Virus record (IMG/VR): IMGVR_UViG_3300031578_000159
Span: 1-37,476 of that record
Length of the DNA stretch: 37,476 nucleotides
From: a virus
Strand: one strand, 5' to 3'
In this document: positions 32,267 through 37,476 of the stretch, in pieces
Layout of the letters: each line of letters starts with the position of its first letter
How positions within the stretch are numbered: the first letter of the stretch is position 1
Made by a program: the position numbers and the translations under genes
The notes under the pieces: model-generated
Database searches by the model: none
Told to the model about the DNA's origin: nothing
The model's input: only the letters and a program-made list of their open reading frames with translations

Positions 32267-32330
32267 CCCTCAACTGTAACACATCAAGTTTACAAATGCT
32301 ACAGTTGAAAAGCTCAACAATTACCCAGGT
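32267..32330 (-). promoter_or_regulatory. AT-rich region with inverted repeats upstream of the HNH gene, probable promoter/operator
   Basis: CAACTGTA at 32271-32278 and TACAGTTG at 32300-32307 form an 8-bp perfect inverted repeat with a 21-base spacer. A second small hairpin, GTTGA (32304-32308) with TCAAC (32314-32318), overlaps it. On the minus strand, TTGAGC (four of six to the -35 consensus) is followed 17 bases later by TGTAAA (four of six to the -10). The AT content is well above the neighbouring genes. The likely use is a promoter for the endonuclease gene with autoregulation by one of its helix-turn-helix modules. Confidence 0.5.
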
Positions 32331-32849
32331 TTACGTCTCGTCATACGCGATAGTGAGCGTTTCCGTCACAGTAAGCCCAGGCGCTGCGGCCGGAATTACG
32401 TCGGCCTGCATGACCAGGTAGTCGGCGATGTCGGTGTTGGTTCCCGAGTACGAACCGGTGTTGAACACACCGAGGTCCAAGGGAGAACCCGAAGTGTATG
32501 AGAAAAAGTCCGTCGCGGCCACGCCGCTGTCGGTGTTGGCCGGGGTCGCGTAGGCCCCGATGCCCCCGGCATACATCTCGATCCCGTCCCAGGCGGGGAT
32601 AGGCTTGGCGCCATCCGAGAACGCACGGGGATAGGTGATGCCGCTCGTGGGACCTGGGTCGCCTATGCGGAGCCGCAGGAACTTCTCGTAGCTGCGCTCG
32701 ATCCCGGAACCGGGACGCACGATCGGATCATTCAGGTCGAAGTTCGCGTTGTCCGCTGACTTGAACCGGATCGTGCCGCTTGTCTTGCTGGTGGCGGTTT
32801 CGGAACCGCTGGTACCATTCCATTCTCTGATGTCAACGACGGCTGCCAT
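32331..32849 (-). CDS. virion-like protein, 172 aa
   Basis: Small soluble protein of beta character without a recognised family. It begins AAVVDIREWNGTSGSE, with TSGTIRFKSADNANFDLNDPIVRPGSG as strand-turn segments, then EKFLRLRIGDPG and a Gly/Thr/Ser-rich middle, and ends LTVTETLTIAYDET. The pattern resembles a minor virion or decoration protein. A very good AGAGGAG precedes the ATG. Nothing more specific can be stated. Confidence 0.65.
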   Translation of the reverse strand: MAAVVDIREWNGTSGSETATSKTSGTIRFKSADNANFDLNDPIVRPGSGIERSYEKFLRLRIGDPGPTSGITYPRAFSDGAKPIPAWDGIEMYAGGIGAYATPANTDSGVAATDFFSYTSGSPLDLGVFNTGSYSGTNTDIADYLVMQADVIPAAAPGLTVTETLTIAYDET

Positions 32850-32898
32850 CTGGGTCTCCTCTGGTCAGGTGCTGGTTTTAGATAACCGGCGCCCGGAG

Positions 32899-33687
32899 CT
32901 ACAACTGGGTCTTGGACAACTGCTTGGCGAAGTTCTGGTCCCCGTAGGCATCGCCGAAGTAATCCGCGAGATACTGCTCGACGTTCCGCTTGGTGTCCGG
33001 GCTGACCGATAGGATCTCGGTCACGGCCTCACGGGCCACCGAGTAGGTCGTGCCCGCTGCCTTGATCTTGACCTCGGCGCCCACGGAGGTCACCTTGCCG
33101 TCCAGGATCTTGCCTTCGGTAAAGAACCGGACCTCGTCGCCCGAGTTGAGGTTCGGGACTCCAGCGGATAGCGCATTCCCGAAGGACACCGTCGAGGCTT
33201 GGATCGACATCCGGCGGCGACGCTCGGTCACGATCGCTGAGATATCATCCCTCGCCCGGCGGGACAGGTACTGAGTGCCGTCGCTGTGGCTCGACACCTC
33301 CCAGGTGTCCCCCATCTCCTGATCCAAGAACATGGTGCTGGACACTGCCAACATCCTGCTCTTGTCCTCGACCTGACGGGTCACGACATGACGGTTGATC
33401 ATGAGGCTGACAGCGCCCTCGGCCGTGTACTGCTTGGCCGTTTCGAGGAGCGGAGCCACATGGCCGTTGAACGTCGAGGCGACGAACGCCGTGACATCGT
33501 TGGTCGTGACTGGCCCGATGGCCTTGTCGAACCCGATCAACAGATGACCGGAGTTCTCGTCGACTCGCTTGAAGTCAGCGATGTGCATGTCGCCGCGATG
33601 ACCCACGACTTTGTCGAGCTTCTTGCCCAACTTATCGAGCATCCGGTCACGGGCCTCGGTCAAGCTGTTCGGGTTGTTCGGAATCAT
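32899..33687 (-). CDS. hypothetical protein, 262 aa
   Basis: The start at 33687 is used since GGAGG lies five bases upstream; the frame continues to 33741 without a ribosome site. The product has a helical N-terminus (LTEARDRMLDKLGKKLDKVVG), a middle alpha/beta part (GHLLIGFDKAIGPVTTNDVTAFVASTF, VTRQVEDKSRMLAVSSTMFLDQEMG), basic TERRRRM, and a KOW/SH3-like beta segment near residues 190-230 (NSGDEVRFFTEGKILDGKVTSV). The latter type of strand pattern is common in virion or nucleic-acid-binding proteins. The family is not recognised. Confidence 0.7.
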   Translation of the reverse strand: MIPNNPNSLTEARDRMLDKLGKKLDKVVGHRGDMHIADFKRVDENSGHLLIGFDKAIGPVTTNDVTAFVASTFNGHVAPLLETAKQYTAEGAVSLMINRHVVTRQVEDKSRMLAVSSTMFLDQEMGDTWEVSSHSDGTQYLSRRARDDISAIVTERRRRMSIQASTVSFGNALSAGVPNLNSGDEVRFFTEGKILDGKVTSVGAEVKIKAAGTTYSVAREAVTEILSVSPDTKRNVEQYLADYFGDAYGDQNFAKQLSKTQL

Positions 33688-33721
33688 GTGGTCCTCCACG
33701 GGTTCACCGAAAAGATAACCG

Positions 33722-33922
33722 CTAGGCTGACCCGGCGGCATCTAAAGAAGATACGTTGTAGATCGTGATGACCCGCAACAGGTCCCCCGGATCCTCCGGG
33801 GTCACTCCCTTGAACATTGAGAAAATATAACCGTCCCCGTCCTGTCGCTCGAAGCGCAGGAGTCGGTCGCCAGAGTCCTGGGCACGGTACCAGCGCCCCG
33901 GTATCAACCTGTTGGGATCCAC
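33722..33922 (-). CDS. small hypothetical protein, 66 aa
   Basis: The GTG start at 33922 has only a weak AGGTAG-like site. The frame fits the gap between its neighbours with no overlap. The sequence MDPNRLIPGRWYRAQDSG...RFERQDGDGYIFSMFKG looks like a small beta-barrel (SH3-like), followed by a helix and an Asp/Ala end. A longer frame to 34064 in another phase is less compatible with the upstream gene. Function unknown. Confidence 0.55.
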   Translation of the reverse strand: MDPNRLIPGRWYRAQDSGDRLLRFERQDGDGYIFSMFKGVTPEDPGDLLRVITIYNVSSLDAAGSA

Positions 33923-33937
33923 GAGATCTACCTAACC

Positions 33938-34960
33938 TCAGAGGTTCTCTAGCAACTCGCCGAGCTGCTTCTTGATGTCGGACAGCCTGACCGAGCTGGG
34001 CCCGAAGCGCCGTTGAATCTGAGCAGCTACGGGTCGCACGGCCTGGAGCATCGAGTTGACCCATGCTGGGGTGTGCCAGGTCCTTCTCGCCAGCCCGGCC
34101 TTCTTGGGCGGGCTCGCATTCTTGAGAGCCGGGAAGTAGTCATCCAGGCGCTTGTTCAAAAATCGCCGGCACGCATCGTTGGCCAGCCACCTTGGGATCC
34201 CCAGGGACTGCTCGGCCAACGTGATGGTCCGGTACCGGGAGAACGACCAGTTCAAGATCGTCGCGATCGGGATCCCCTTCTCGACCTCCAGCTCGACCAA
34301 CCGAGGAGGCATCTCGTCCCGGCACTCCTTCGAGCAGTACACCAACCCGGTGTTGTTGATCCACATATGACGCGGCACGTTAGGCCAATCTTCGATCTCA
34401 GACTCACAGACGCAGCAGACCTGGTCGGTCGCGAGGTACCGGAACTGCGGTTGCAGGGTCTCCTCGTCCTTGGATTCCATCTCCATCGCGTTTGCACGCA
34501 ACGCCTGGGTGGCGGCGTCGATAAGTTTCTTGACATCTTCAACCGGACGTTGGTAGAGGTACGCGACTTCGTCAGCCGAGAGCGCGTCTGTGCCCTGCTG
34601 GTGCATGTAGGCAAGGACGCAATTGGCCGCGAAGGGATAGTCAATATGGTACGCGCAGTCTTCCAGGCCACAGGGCGCAAAGATCGTTTCCCTGACCACT
34701 GGGCAACGGAACCCTGTCTGGAACGGCGGGGCCCGGTCGAGGTTAACTACTGAGAACCCCATGACTGAGAGCCACTTCCTCATCGCCGCCTTGCGCGGCT
34801 CACCGGCCTCAGGATACTCCTCCAAGACTTCACGCGAGCGCTCATCGAGCGAACAATCAACGCAGCTTCGATTCGATGGTAGGACGTCAAACCCGGCCTT
34901 GACCAGGCTCGGGTTGGCAGCTCGACACTGCTTGATCTCGATGTTGAATCTGCAAGCCAT
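33938..34960 (-). CDS. putative regulator: cysteine-rich protein with sigma-region-4-like HTH, 340 aa
   Basis: Three zinc-like cysteine groups are visible: N-terminal C3/C12 and C33-x2-C36; CGLEDCAYHIDYP with C97, C102 and C114; and CCVCESEI (C182-C185) with VYCSKECRD (C209, C213), a TRASH/MYND-like form. After the second group, residues about 125-157 (DALSADEVAYLYQRPVEDVKKLI) look like a degenerate helix-turn-helix of the sigma-70 region 4 type, where typical members read TLEEIG...TRERIRQIE. Small bacterial and phage proteins with C.x4.CxYHxDYP followed by such an HTH occur (from memory). Residues 220-340 are helical and basic. It is the first gene after the 1.1-kb gene-free region and has a clear GAGG ribosome site, so a late transcription regulator is a reasonable inference. 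Confidence 0.6.
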   Translation of the reverse strand: MACRFNIEIKQCRAANPSLVKAGFDVLPSNRSCVDCSLDERSREVLEEYPEAGEPRKAAMRKWLSVMGFSVVNLDRAPPFQTGFRCPVVRETIFAPCGLEDCAYHIDYPFAANCVLAYMHQQGTDALSADEVAYLYQRPVEDVKKLIDAATQALRANAMEMESKDEETLQPQFRYLATDQVCCVCESEIEDWPNVPRHMWINNTGLVYCSKECRDEMPPRLVELEVEKGIPIATILNWSFSRYRTITLAEQSLGIPRWLANDACRRFLNKRLDDYFPALKNASPPKKAGLARRTWHTPAWVNSMLQAVRPVAAQIQRRFGPSSVRLSDIKKQLGELLENL

Positions 34961-34983
34961 TTTTCCTCACTTTACAAACTACG

Positions 34984-35034
34984 GTCCTTTTACAGCGTGG
35001 CCGAGCAAAAGCACGGCCGAGTCCTGTAAAGGAC
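34984..35034. repeat. near-perfect inverted repeat upstream of the regulator gene
   Basis: GTCCTTTTACAG at 34984-34995 pairs with CTGTAAAGGAC at 35024-35034, an 11-bp stem with one extra T on the left. Inside it, CGTG (34996-34999) pairs with CACG (35012-35015). The loop also carries a direct repeat GGCCGAG. No T-run follows on either strand, so it is not a simple terminator. It lies about 25 to 75 bases before the regulator start and could be a 5' leader structure, an operator or the 3' edge of the structured region. Confidence 0.6.
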
Positions 35035-35645
35035 TTGGTTAGCGGAGCCTCGCGGGCTCCAACAACGAGGCGCGGCGAACAGCTACCGCGTCAACCGCCC
35101 CGGGGGGTCGTGTTGTTTGTAGGATGGCACGACTTGGTCTCGGCTGGTACCAGGGTTAGACCCCGCAGTAGTCCCAGGACGGTTCGGCAGATCGGCGCTT
35201 AGGCGTGCGACAACGGTGCTCACTCTACCTCGCGGTCGAGGATGACACCCGCCGGGAGATTGTTAGATGCGCAGCTCTCCTCCGTCATACGTTGGATCTG
35301 GGTATGCTAGCGGTGACGGTCAGCTTCATCGAAGACCGTCACCTTGGCCGGGCAATCCCCGGAGCCGTCCTTTGGAGTTCCAACCCCGACCCCCGGGCTC
35401 TTGGGACATACGCCGTTGCTGAGGGAGACCTCACACCCACGTGGCTAAGAGAAATCGCGTGTCCGACCGGGCAACCCCGGACGCGCTGGACCATGGGACT
35501 GTTCGCGAGACAGAGGTCCAATGACTGCCACAGCGAATCGATCATAGAGATAGCCAGAGACACTACGCCAACCTCGCTGCCCCGCTTTGCTCGGGGCACG
35601 CCCAGGCTCATCACGACTCGACCACCACCACGATCACCCACGCCT

Positions 35646-35691
35646 GGTGTCCTCCGCCGTCCGCGACCATCAAGGACGAGCGGAGGGCACC
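35646..35691. other. 17-bp hairpin inside the gene-free region
   Basis: The left arm 35646-35662 (GGTGTCCTCCGCCGTCC) pairs with 35674-35691 with one bulged A (35679), one G-U type pair and an 11-base loop (35663-35673). Such a long stem is very unlikely by chance in about 50 bases. No T-run follows on either strand, so it is not an intrinsic terminator. Confidence 0.75.
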
Positions 35692-35786
35692 CATTTACAT
35701 AGAGCCCATTGCGAAGCCGCTGGGCCCTCGGTAACGACATGGCCCACGTCACCTTATTCCATTTCCAGCCCGCGAAGCGGGCTGCG

Positions 35787-35962
35787 GGAAAATAGAAAAA
35801 GGAGAGAGTACAAGCAAGGCATGGCACTTCTCTCGGCCGGAGAGGTCAGCGGTTTGACGGCCCCGCGCCTGACGAGCTGGCCTAACCGGTTGACCGTCGC
35901 GGCCGGTGCATGGTGCATGGGCCGCCGGAGAGGGGGCTCAATGCCTTGGGTACTCTCTCCTT
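35787..35962 (-). ncRNA. candidate minus-strand small RNA domain closed by a 20-bp stem and followed by a U-rich tail
   Basis: AAGGAGAGAGTAC (35799-35811) pairs with GTACTCTCTCCTT (35950-35962), and AAGGCAT (35816-35822) with ATGCCTT (35941-35947), with a 4/2-base internal loop. The 118 enclosed bases contain further stems: CTCTC/GAGAG, GTCAG/CTGAC, and GCGGCC/GGCCGC with TGCA/TGCA inside. Read on the minus strand, the closing stem is followed at once by TTTTTCTATTTT (35798-35787), as in an intrinsic terminator or a terminated small RNA. The plus strand also has a weaker T-rich end (TTGTATTATT). No convincing promoter was found; TATAGT read on the minus strand at 36048-36043 lacks a -35 box. 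Confidence 0.5.
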
Positions 35963-36104
35963 GTATTATTCCGGGAGTCGCTTCGCGCCTCCGAATGATG
36001 CTATGAGGGTGTTGATCGTGACACCCGTGCGTCTCGAATTTGACTATACAATATGCAAACGCTATGCCAGTACGGGCAACGGTCGTACGCCCTTGCGCGG
36101 CGCG

Positions 36105-36458
36105 CTACGGTTTGGCTTTGGGTTGCTTGGTCTTGGAGGTCTTTCCGTACTCGGTGCAGCCCTGGTGGTCAGGTTTGATCGACTGGCAGCAGACCTGCCA
36201 GGCCGTCCTCGCGCAGTATTCTTTGGCGGCGGGCGAACCAGACTCGCCCTTCTTGCCCGCGCGGCACTTCAGGTAGACCTCTTGGCACGCCGGAGGCATC
36301 CCGAGTGGTACCGCGACCACGGTGTGGCCCAGCGTGATGTTCTCGAATTCGATCTTACCCTGGCGGACCAGGGCTCGGAACGATGTGGCTTCATCGCGGA
36401 GCCCCGCAGCCTTCAGGGCCGCGTAGATTTCGCTCGGGCTTTTTCGGCAGCAACTCAT
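36105..36458 (-). CDS. cysteine-rich hypothetical protein, 117 aa
   Basis: Not recognised. It has several cysteines (CC at 3-4 and further single and paired ones in ACQEVYLKC, YCARTAWQVCC and GCTEYG), with a Lys-rich C-terminus (KTSKTKQPKAKP). The N-terminal 50 residues look like a small winged or helical domain (SPSEIYAALKAAGLRDEATSFRALVRQGKI), similar in outline to a DNA-binding helix pair. The ATG overlaps the stop of the upstream 72-aa gene (ATGA at 36455-36458). It is the last gene before the gene-free region. Confidence 0.65.
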   Translation of the reverse strand: MSCCRKSPSEIYAALKAAGLRDEATSFRALVRQGKIEFENITLGHTVVAVPLGMPPACQEVYLKCRAGKKGESGSPAAKEYCARTAWQVCCQSIKPDHQGCTEYGKTSKTKQPKAKP

Positions 36459-36673
36459 AGCCCCTCCTCGGTCTTGACCTTTTTGAGCTGGTCGTTCCAG
36501 ATCTGACCTATCGTGGCGTTGGTGTCGATGTCGAACTTGAAGTAGTTGGACTTCGGTCGCGCCCCGCCTTCGTCGATGCTGTAGGACACCACACCGTTCT
36601 TGGGTTGCTCGAACGAGGTGGCGTCGCGGTGGGTTCGGAACGCTACGACAAACGCTACGAGTCGCTTTTCCAT
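36455..36673 (-). CDS. small hypothetical protein, 72 aa
   Basis: Function unknown. It starts at an ATG with GAGG directly upstream, nine bases after the phosphoribosyltransferase stop. The sequence KRLVAFVVAFRTHRDATSF is a beta-alpha start, followed by VVSYSIDEGGARPKSNYFKFDIDTNATIGQIWNDQLKKV. It is coupled to the following cysteine-rich gene by overlap. No motif identifies it. Confidence 0.65.
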   Translation of the reverse strand: MEKRLVAFVVAFRTHRDATSFEQPKNGVVSYSIDEGGARPKSNYFKFDIDTNATIGQIWNDQLKKVKTEEGL

Positions 36674-36682
36674 GGCCTCAAA

Positions 36683-37258
36683 CTAAGCCCTGAGCGTCGT
36701 GTATTTGAGCGGACAGTCCGGGACCTGCCTGGGATCATCCACGAAGTACCCCACGGTGGCTCCCGTGATGGTCCCCTGGTGACCACCTTTTTTGATCCTG
36801 GCGGCGGTCGCGGACAGGGTCGTCCCTGTGGTGAACATGTCGTCGATGACCAAGACGGGTTCGCTCGTGGGTTGCCCAACAAACACCATCGAGTCGAGGT
36901 GCTGCTGGAACGGGACCCCTTCTTTGCCGAGCCGGCGCCGCAGCCGCGACGAGGGGACGGCGGTTCCCCTGACCACCATCTGGAGCGCCGTGGTTCCGAC
37001 GCCCCACGAGACCAGCTCCTGGGCGATGATCAGGTTGCTGGGTCTAGACTGGCTCGACCTCGGGGCGGCGGTCACGATCCCCTTGAACCCCTTGAGTTTT
37101 GGGTGCCGAGCCAGAGCTTTGACCCCAAGTTTGATCGCGCTCATGTCCCCGGCCTTCACCGCCTCGATGAGGTCTTGGGCGGCGTCGCAATCCTGGTCGA
37201 GACCCCGATGGTGTCCACGACTGAAGTACGGGACTGCGCTGTAGACTGCGATGCTCAT
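36683..37258 (-). CDS. type I phosphoribosyltransferase (ComF/GntX-like), 191 aa
   Basis: Transfers or removes the ribose-phosphate of PRPP in nucleotide metabolism; the exact base is not determined. The PRPP-binding loop is VLVIDDMFTTGTT (135-147), with the two acids followed by TTGTT, the classical PRTase motif. Upstream, IVTAAPRSSQSRPSNLIIAQEL (61-82) supplies the PPi-type loop and helix. The start at 37258 is used since it overlaps the previous stop in ATGA form (37255-37258); the longer frame to 37363 would overlap it. Such enzymes are common auxiliary genes in phages. It may help salvage or modify nucleotides for replication. Confidence 0.85.
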   Translation of the reverse strand: MSIAVYSAVPYFSRGHHRGLDQDCDAAQDLIEAVKAGDMSAIKLGVKALARHPKLKGFKGIVTAAPRSSQSRPSNLIIAQELVSWGVGTTALQMVVRGTAVPSSRLRRRLGKEGVPFQQHLDSMVFVGQPTSEPVLVIDDMFTTGTTLSATAARIKKGGHQGTITGATVGYFVDDPRQVPDCPLKYTTLRA

Positions 37259-37476
37259 ACCAGGACCTTGTTGATGATGTTTAGCCCAGTGTTCTTGTAC
37301 CACCCGTAGCACGCGATCGAGATCGCGTCGGCCTCGTGGATCTCCAGCTTGGCCATGTAGCACTGCTCCTGGTCATCCAAGATCCCCGGGATGAACTTGG
37401 TCTGGGTCTTGACCTGCACGGTCTTGCCCTTTAAGACCCGGGTCGTACCCGGCGCGGCCTTGACGGTCATCTTCTG
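37255..37476 (-). CDS. C-terminal part of a RuvC-like Holliday-junction resolvase or nuclease (partial)
   Basis: The reading frame is open to the window edge, so only 73 residues are seen and the gene continues to the right. The segment TTRVLKGKTVQVKTQ, then KLEIHEADAISIACYGWYKNTG, fits the C-terminal part of RuvC-like resolvases, where an acid pair in the last helix (here HEADAISIA) binds metal. The RNase H-fold start of such an enzyme would lie outside the window, so the call is tentative. It overlaps the next start by four bases. Confidence 0.5.
   Translation of the reverse strand, partial: QKMTVKAAPGTTRVLKGKTVQVKTQTKFIPGILDDQEQCYMAKLEIHEADAISIACYGWYKNTGLNIINKVLV

Larger units (their letters stand above)
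34983..36026. ncRNA. gene-free, hairpin-dense region: candidate large structured RNA, strand uncertain
   Basis: About 1.04 kb has no frame with a ribosome site and protein-like composition on either strand, in a genome otherwise almost without gaps. Hairpins tile it: GGAGCC/GGCTCC (35045-35061), CGCGG/CCGCG (near 35070-35090), GTCGTG/CACGAC (35107-35132), CCTCG/CGAGG (35228-35241), GGTGACGGTC/GACCGTCACC (35312-35343), CCGGG/CCCGG (near 35350), TGAGG-GAGA-CCTCA with a GNRA loop on the plus strand (35420-35433), GCGTGTCCG/CGGACGCGC (35457-35486), TGGACC/GGTCCA (near 35488-35521), a 17-bp stem (35646-35691), AGCCCGC/GCGGGCT (35767-35783), a 20-bp closing stem (35799-35962) and GGGTGT/ACACCC (36007-36026). 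No tRNA T-arm was found. It could be one large RNA, several small RNAs, or a DNA element such as an origin or packaging site. Confidence 0.55.

Noticed and set aside
35205-35702. 165-aa plus-strand open frame in the gene-free region
   Set aside because: It starts with GTG without a usable ribosome site, crosses several strong hairpins, and its second half is low-complexity Arg/Pro/Thr typical of GC-rich noncoding frames.
35339-35827. 162-aa minus-strand open frame in the gene-free region
   Set aside because: Low-complexity Arg/Gly/Pro composition, no Shine-Dalgarno sequence, and no recognisable fold.
34983-36026. tRNA genes or a tRNA cluster
   Set aside because: No T-arm GGTTCRANTCC pattern, cloverleaf or CCA end was found on either strand by eye. 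A tRNAscan-SE run would settle it.
34983-36026. Assignment of the gene-free region to GOLLD, ROOL, RNase P or tmRNA
   Set aside because: No conserved motif of these classes could be identified by reading, so no name is given.
36007-36026. Intrinsic terminator formed by GGGTGT/ACACCC
   Set aside because: No T-run follows on either strand; it is kept only as one stem of the structured region.

Overview
The window is part of the genome of a double-stranded DNA tailed bacteriophage (Caudoviricetes). It carries a large terminase, a portal protein, a head-maturation-protease-like protein, a 1536-residue beta-helical tail spike, several large virion or appendage proteins, an M15-type endolysin, spanin-like lysis genes, and a replicative DNA polymerase fused to a uracil-DNA glycosylase. 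A lipobox-bearing lipoprotein and spanin-like partners point to a Gram-negative (outer-membrane) host. The host itself cannot be named from this sequence. Almost all genes are on the minus strand, packed with ATGA or GTGA overlaps and strong AGGAGG-like ribosome sites, so they should be read from high to low coordinates.

Layout in transcription order (right to left): (1) 37476-36105, a partial RuvC-like gene, a phosphoribosyltransferase and two small unknown genes. (2) 36104-34961, about 1.1 kb with no convincing gene, dense in strong hairpins; this is the main candidate for an undescribed structured RNA. (3) 34960-30699, a zinc-rich, sigma-region-4-like putative regulator, small unknown genes, a virion-like protein, an HNH homing-type endonuclease with four helix-turn-helix modules, and an unknown protein. 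(4) 30675-26581, three appendage-like proteins, two of which share a 14-15-residue repeat. (5) 26554-20318, the packaging and portal module: candidate small terminase, small linker gene, large terminase, zinc-ribbon protein, portal, protease. No major capsid gene follows it. (6) 20314-14805, a tail spike flanked by two paralogous small proteins. (7) 14829-11665, a cluster of small membrane, lipoprotein and helix-hairpin-helix genes that looks like a lysis and accessory module. (8) 11672-6103, four genes including three large appendage or baseplate-like proteins. (9) 6106-5710, the only plus-strand gene, with its own promoter. (10) 5709-44, a small gene, the UDG-exonuclease-polymerase fusion, an S-adenosylmethionine-decarboxylase-fold protein, two unknown genes, the endolysin and a small coiled-coil protein.

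Taken together, virion assembly, host adsorption and lysis genes dominate. DNA replication and repair (UDG-Pol), polyamine-type metabolism (AdoMetDC fold) and nucleotide metabolism (phosphoribosyltransferase) are interleaved among them. No tape measure, tail sheath, tail tube or major capsid gene was recognised, so the genome must extend well beyond both window edges.
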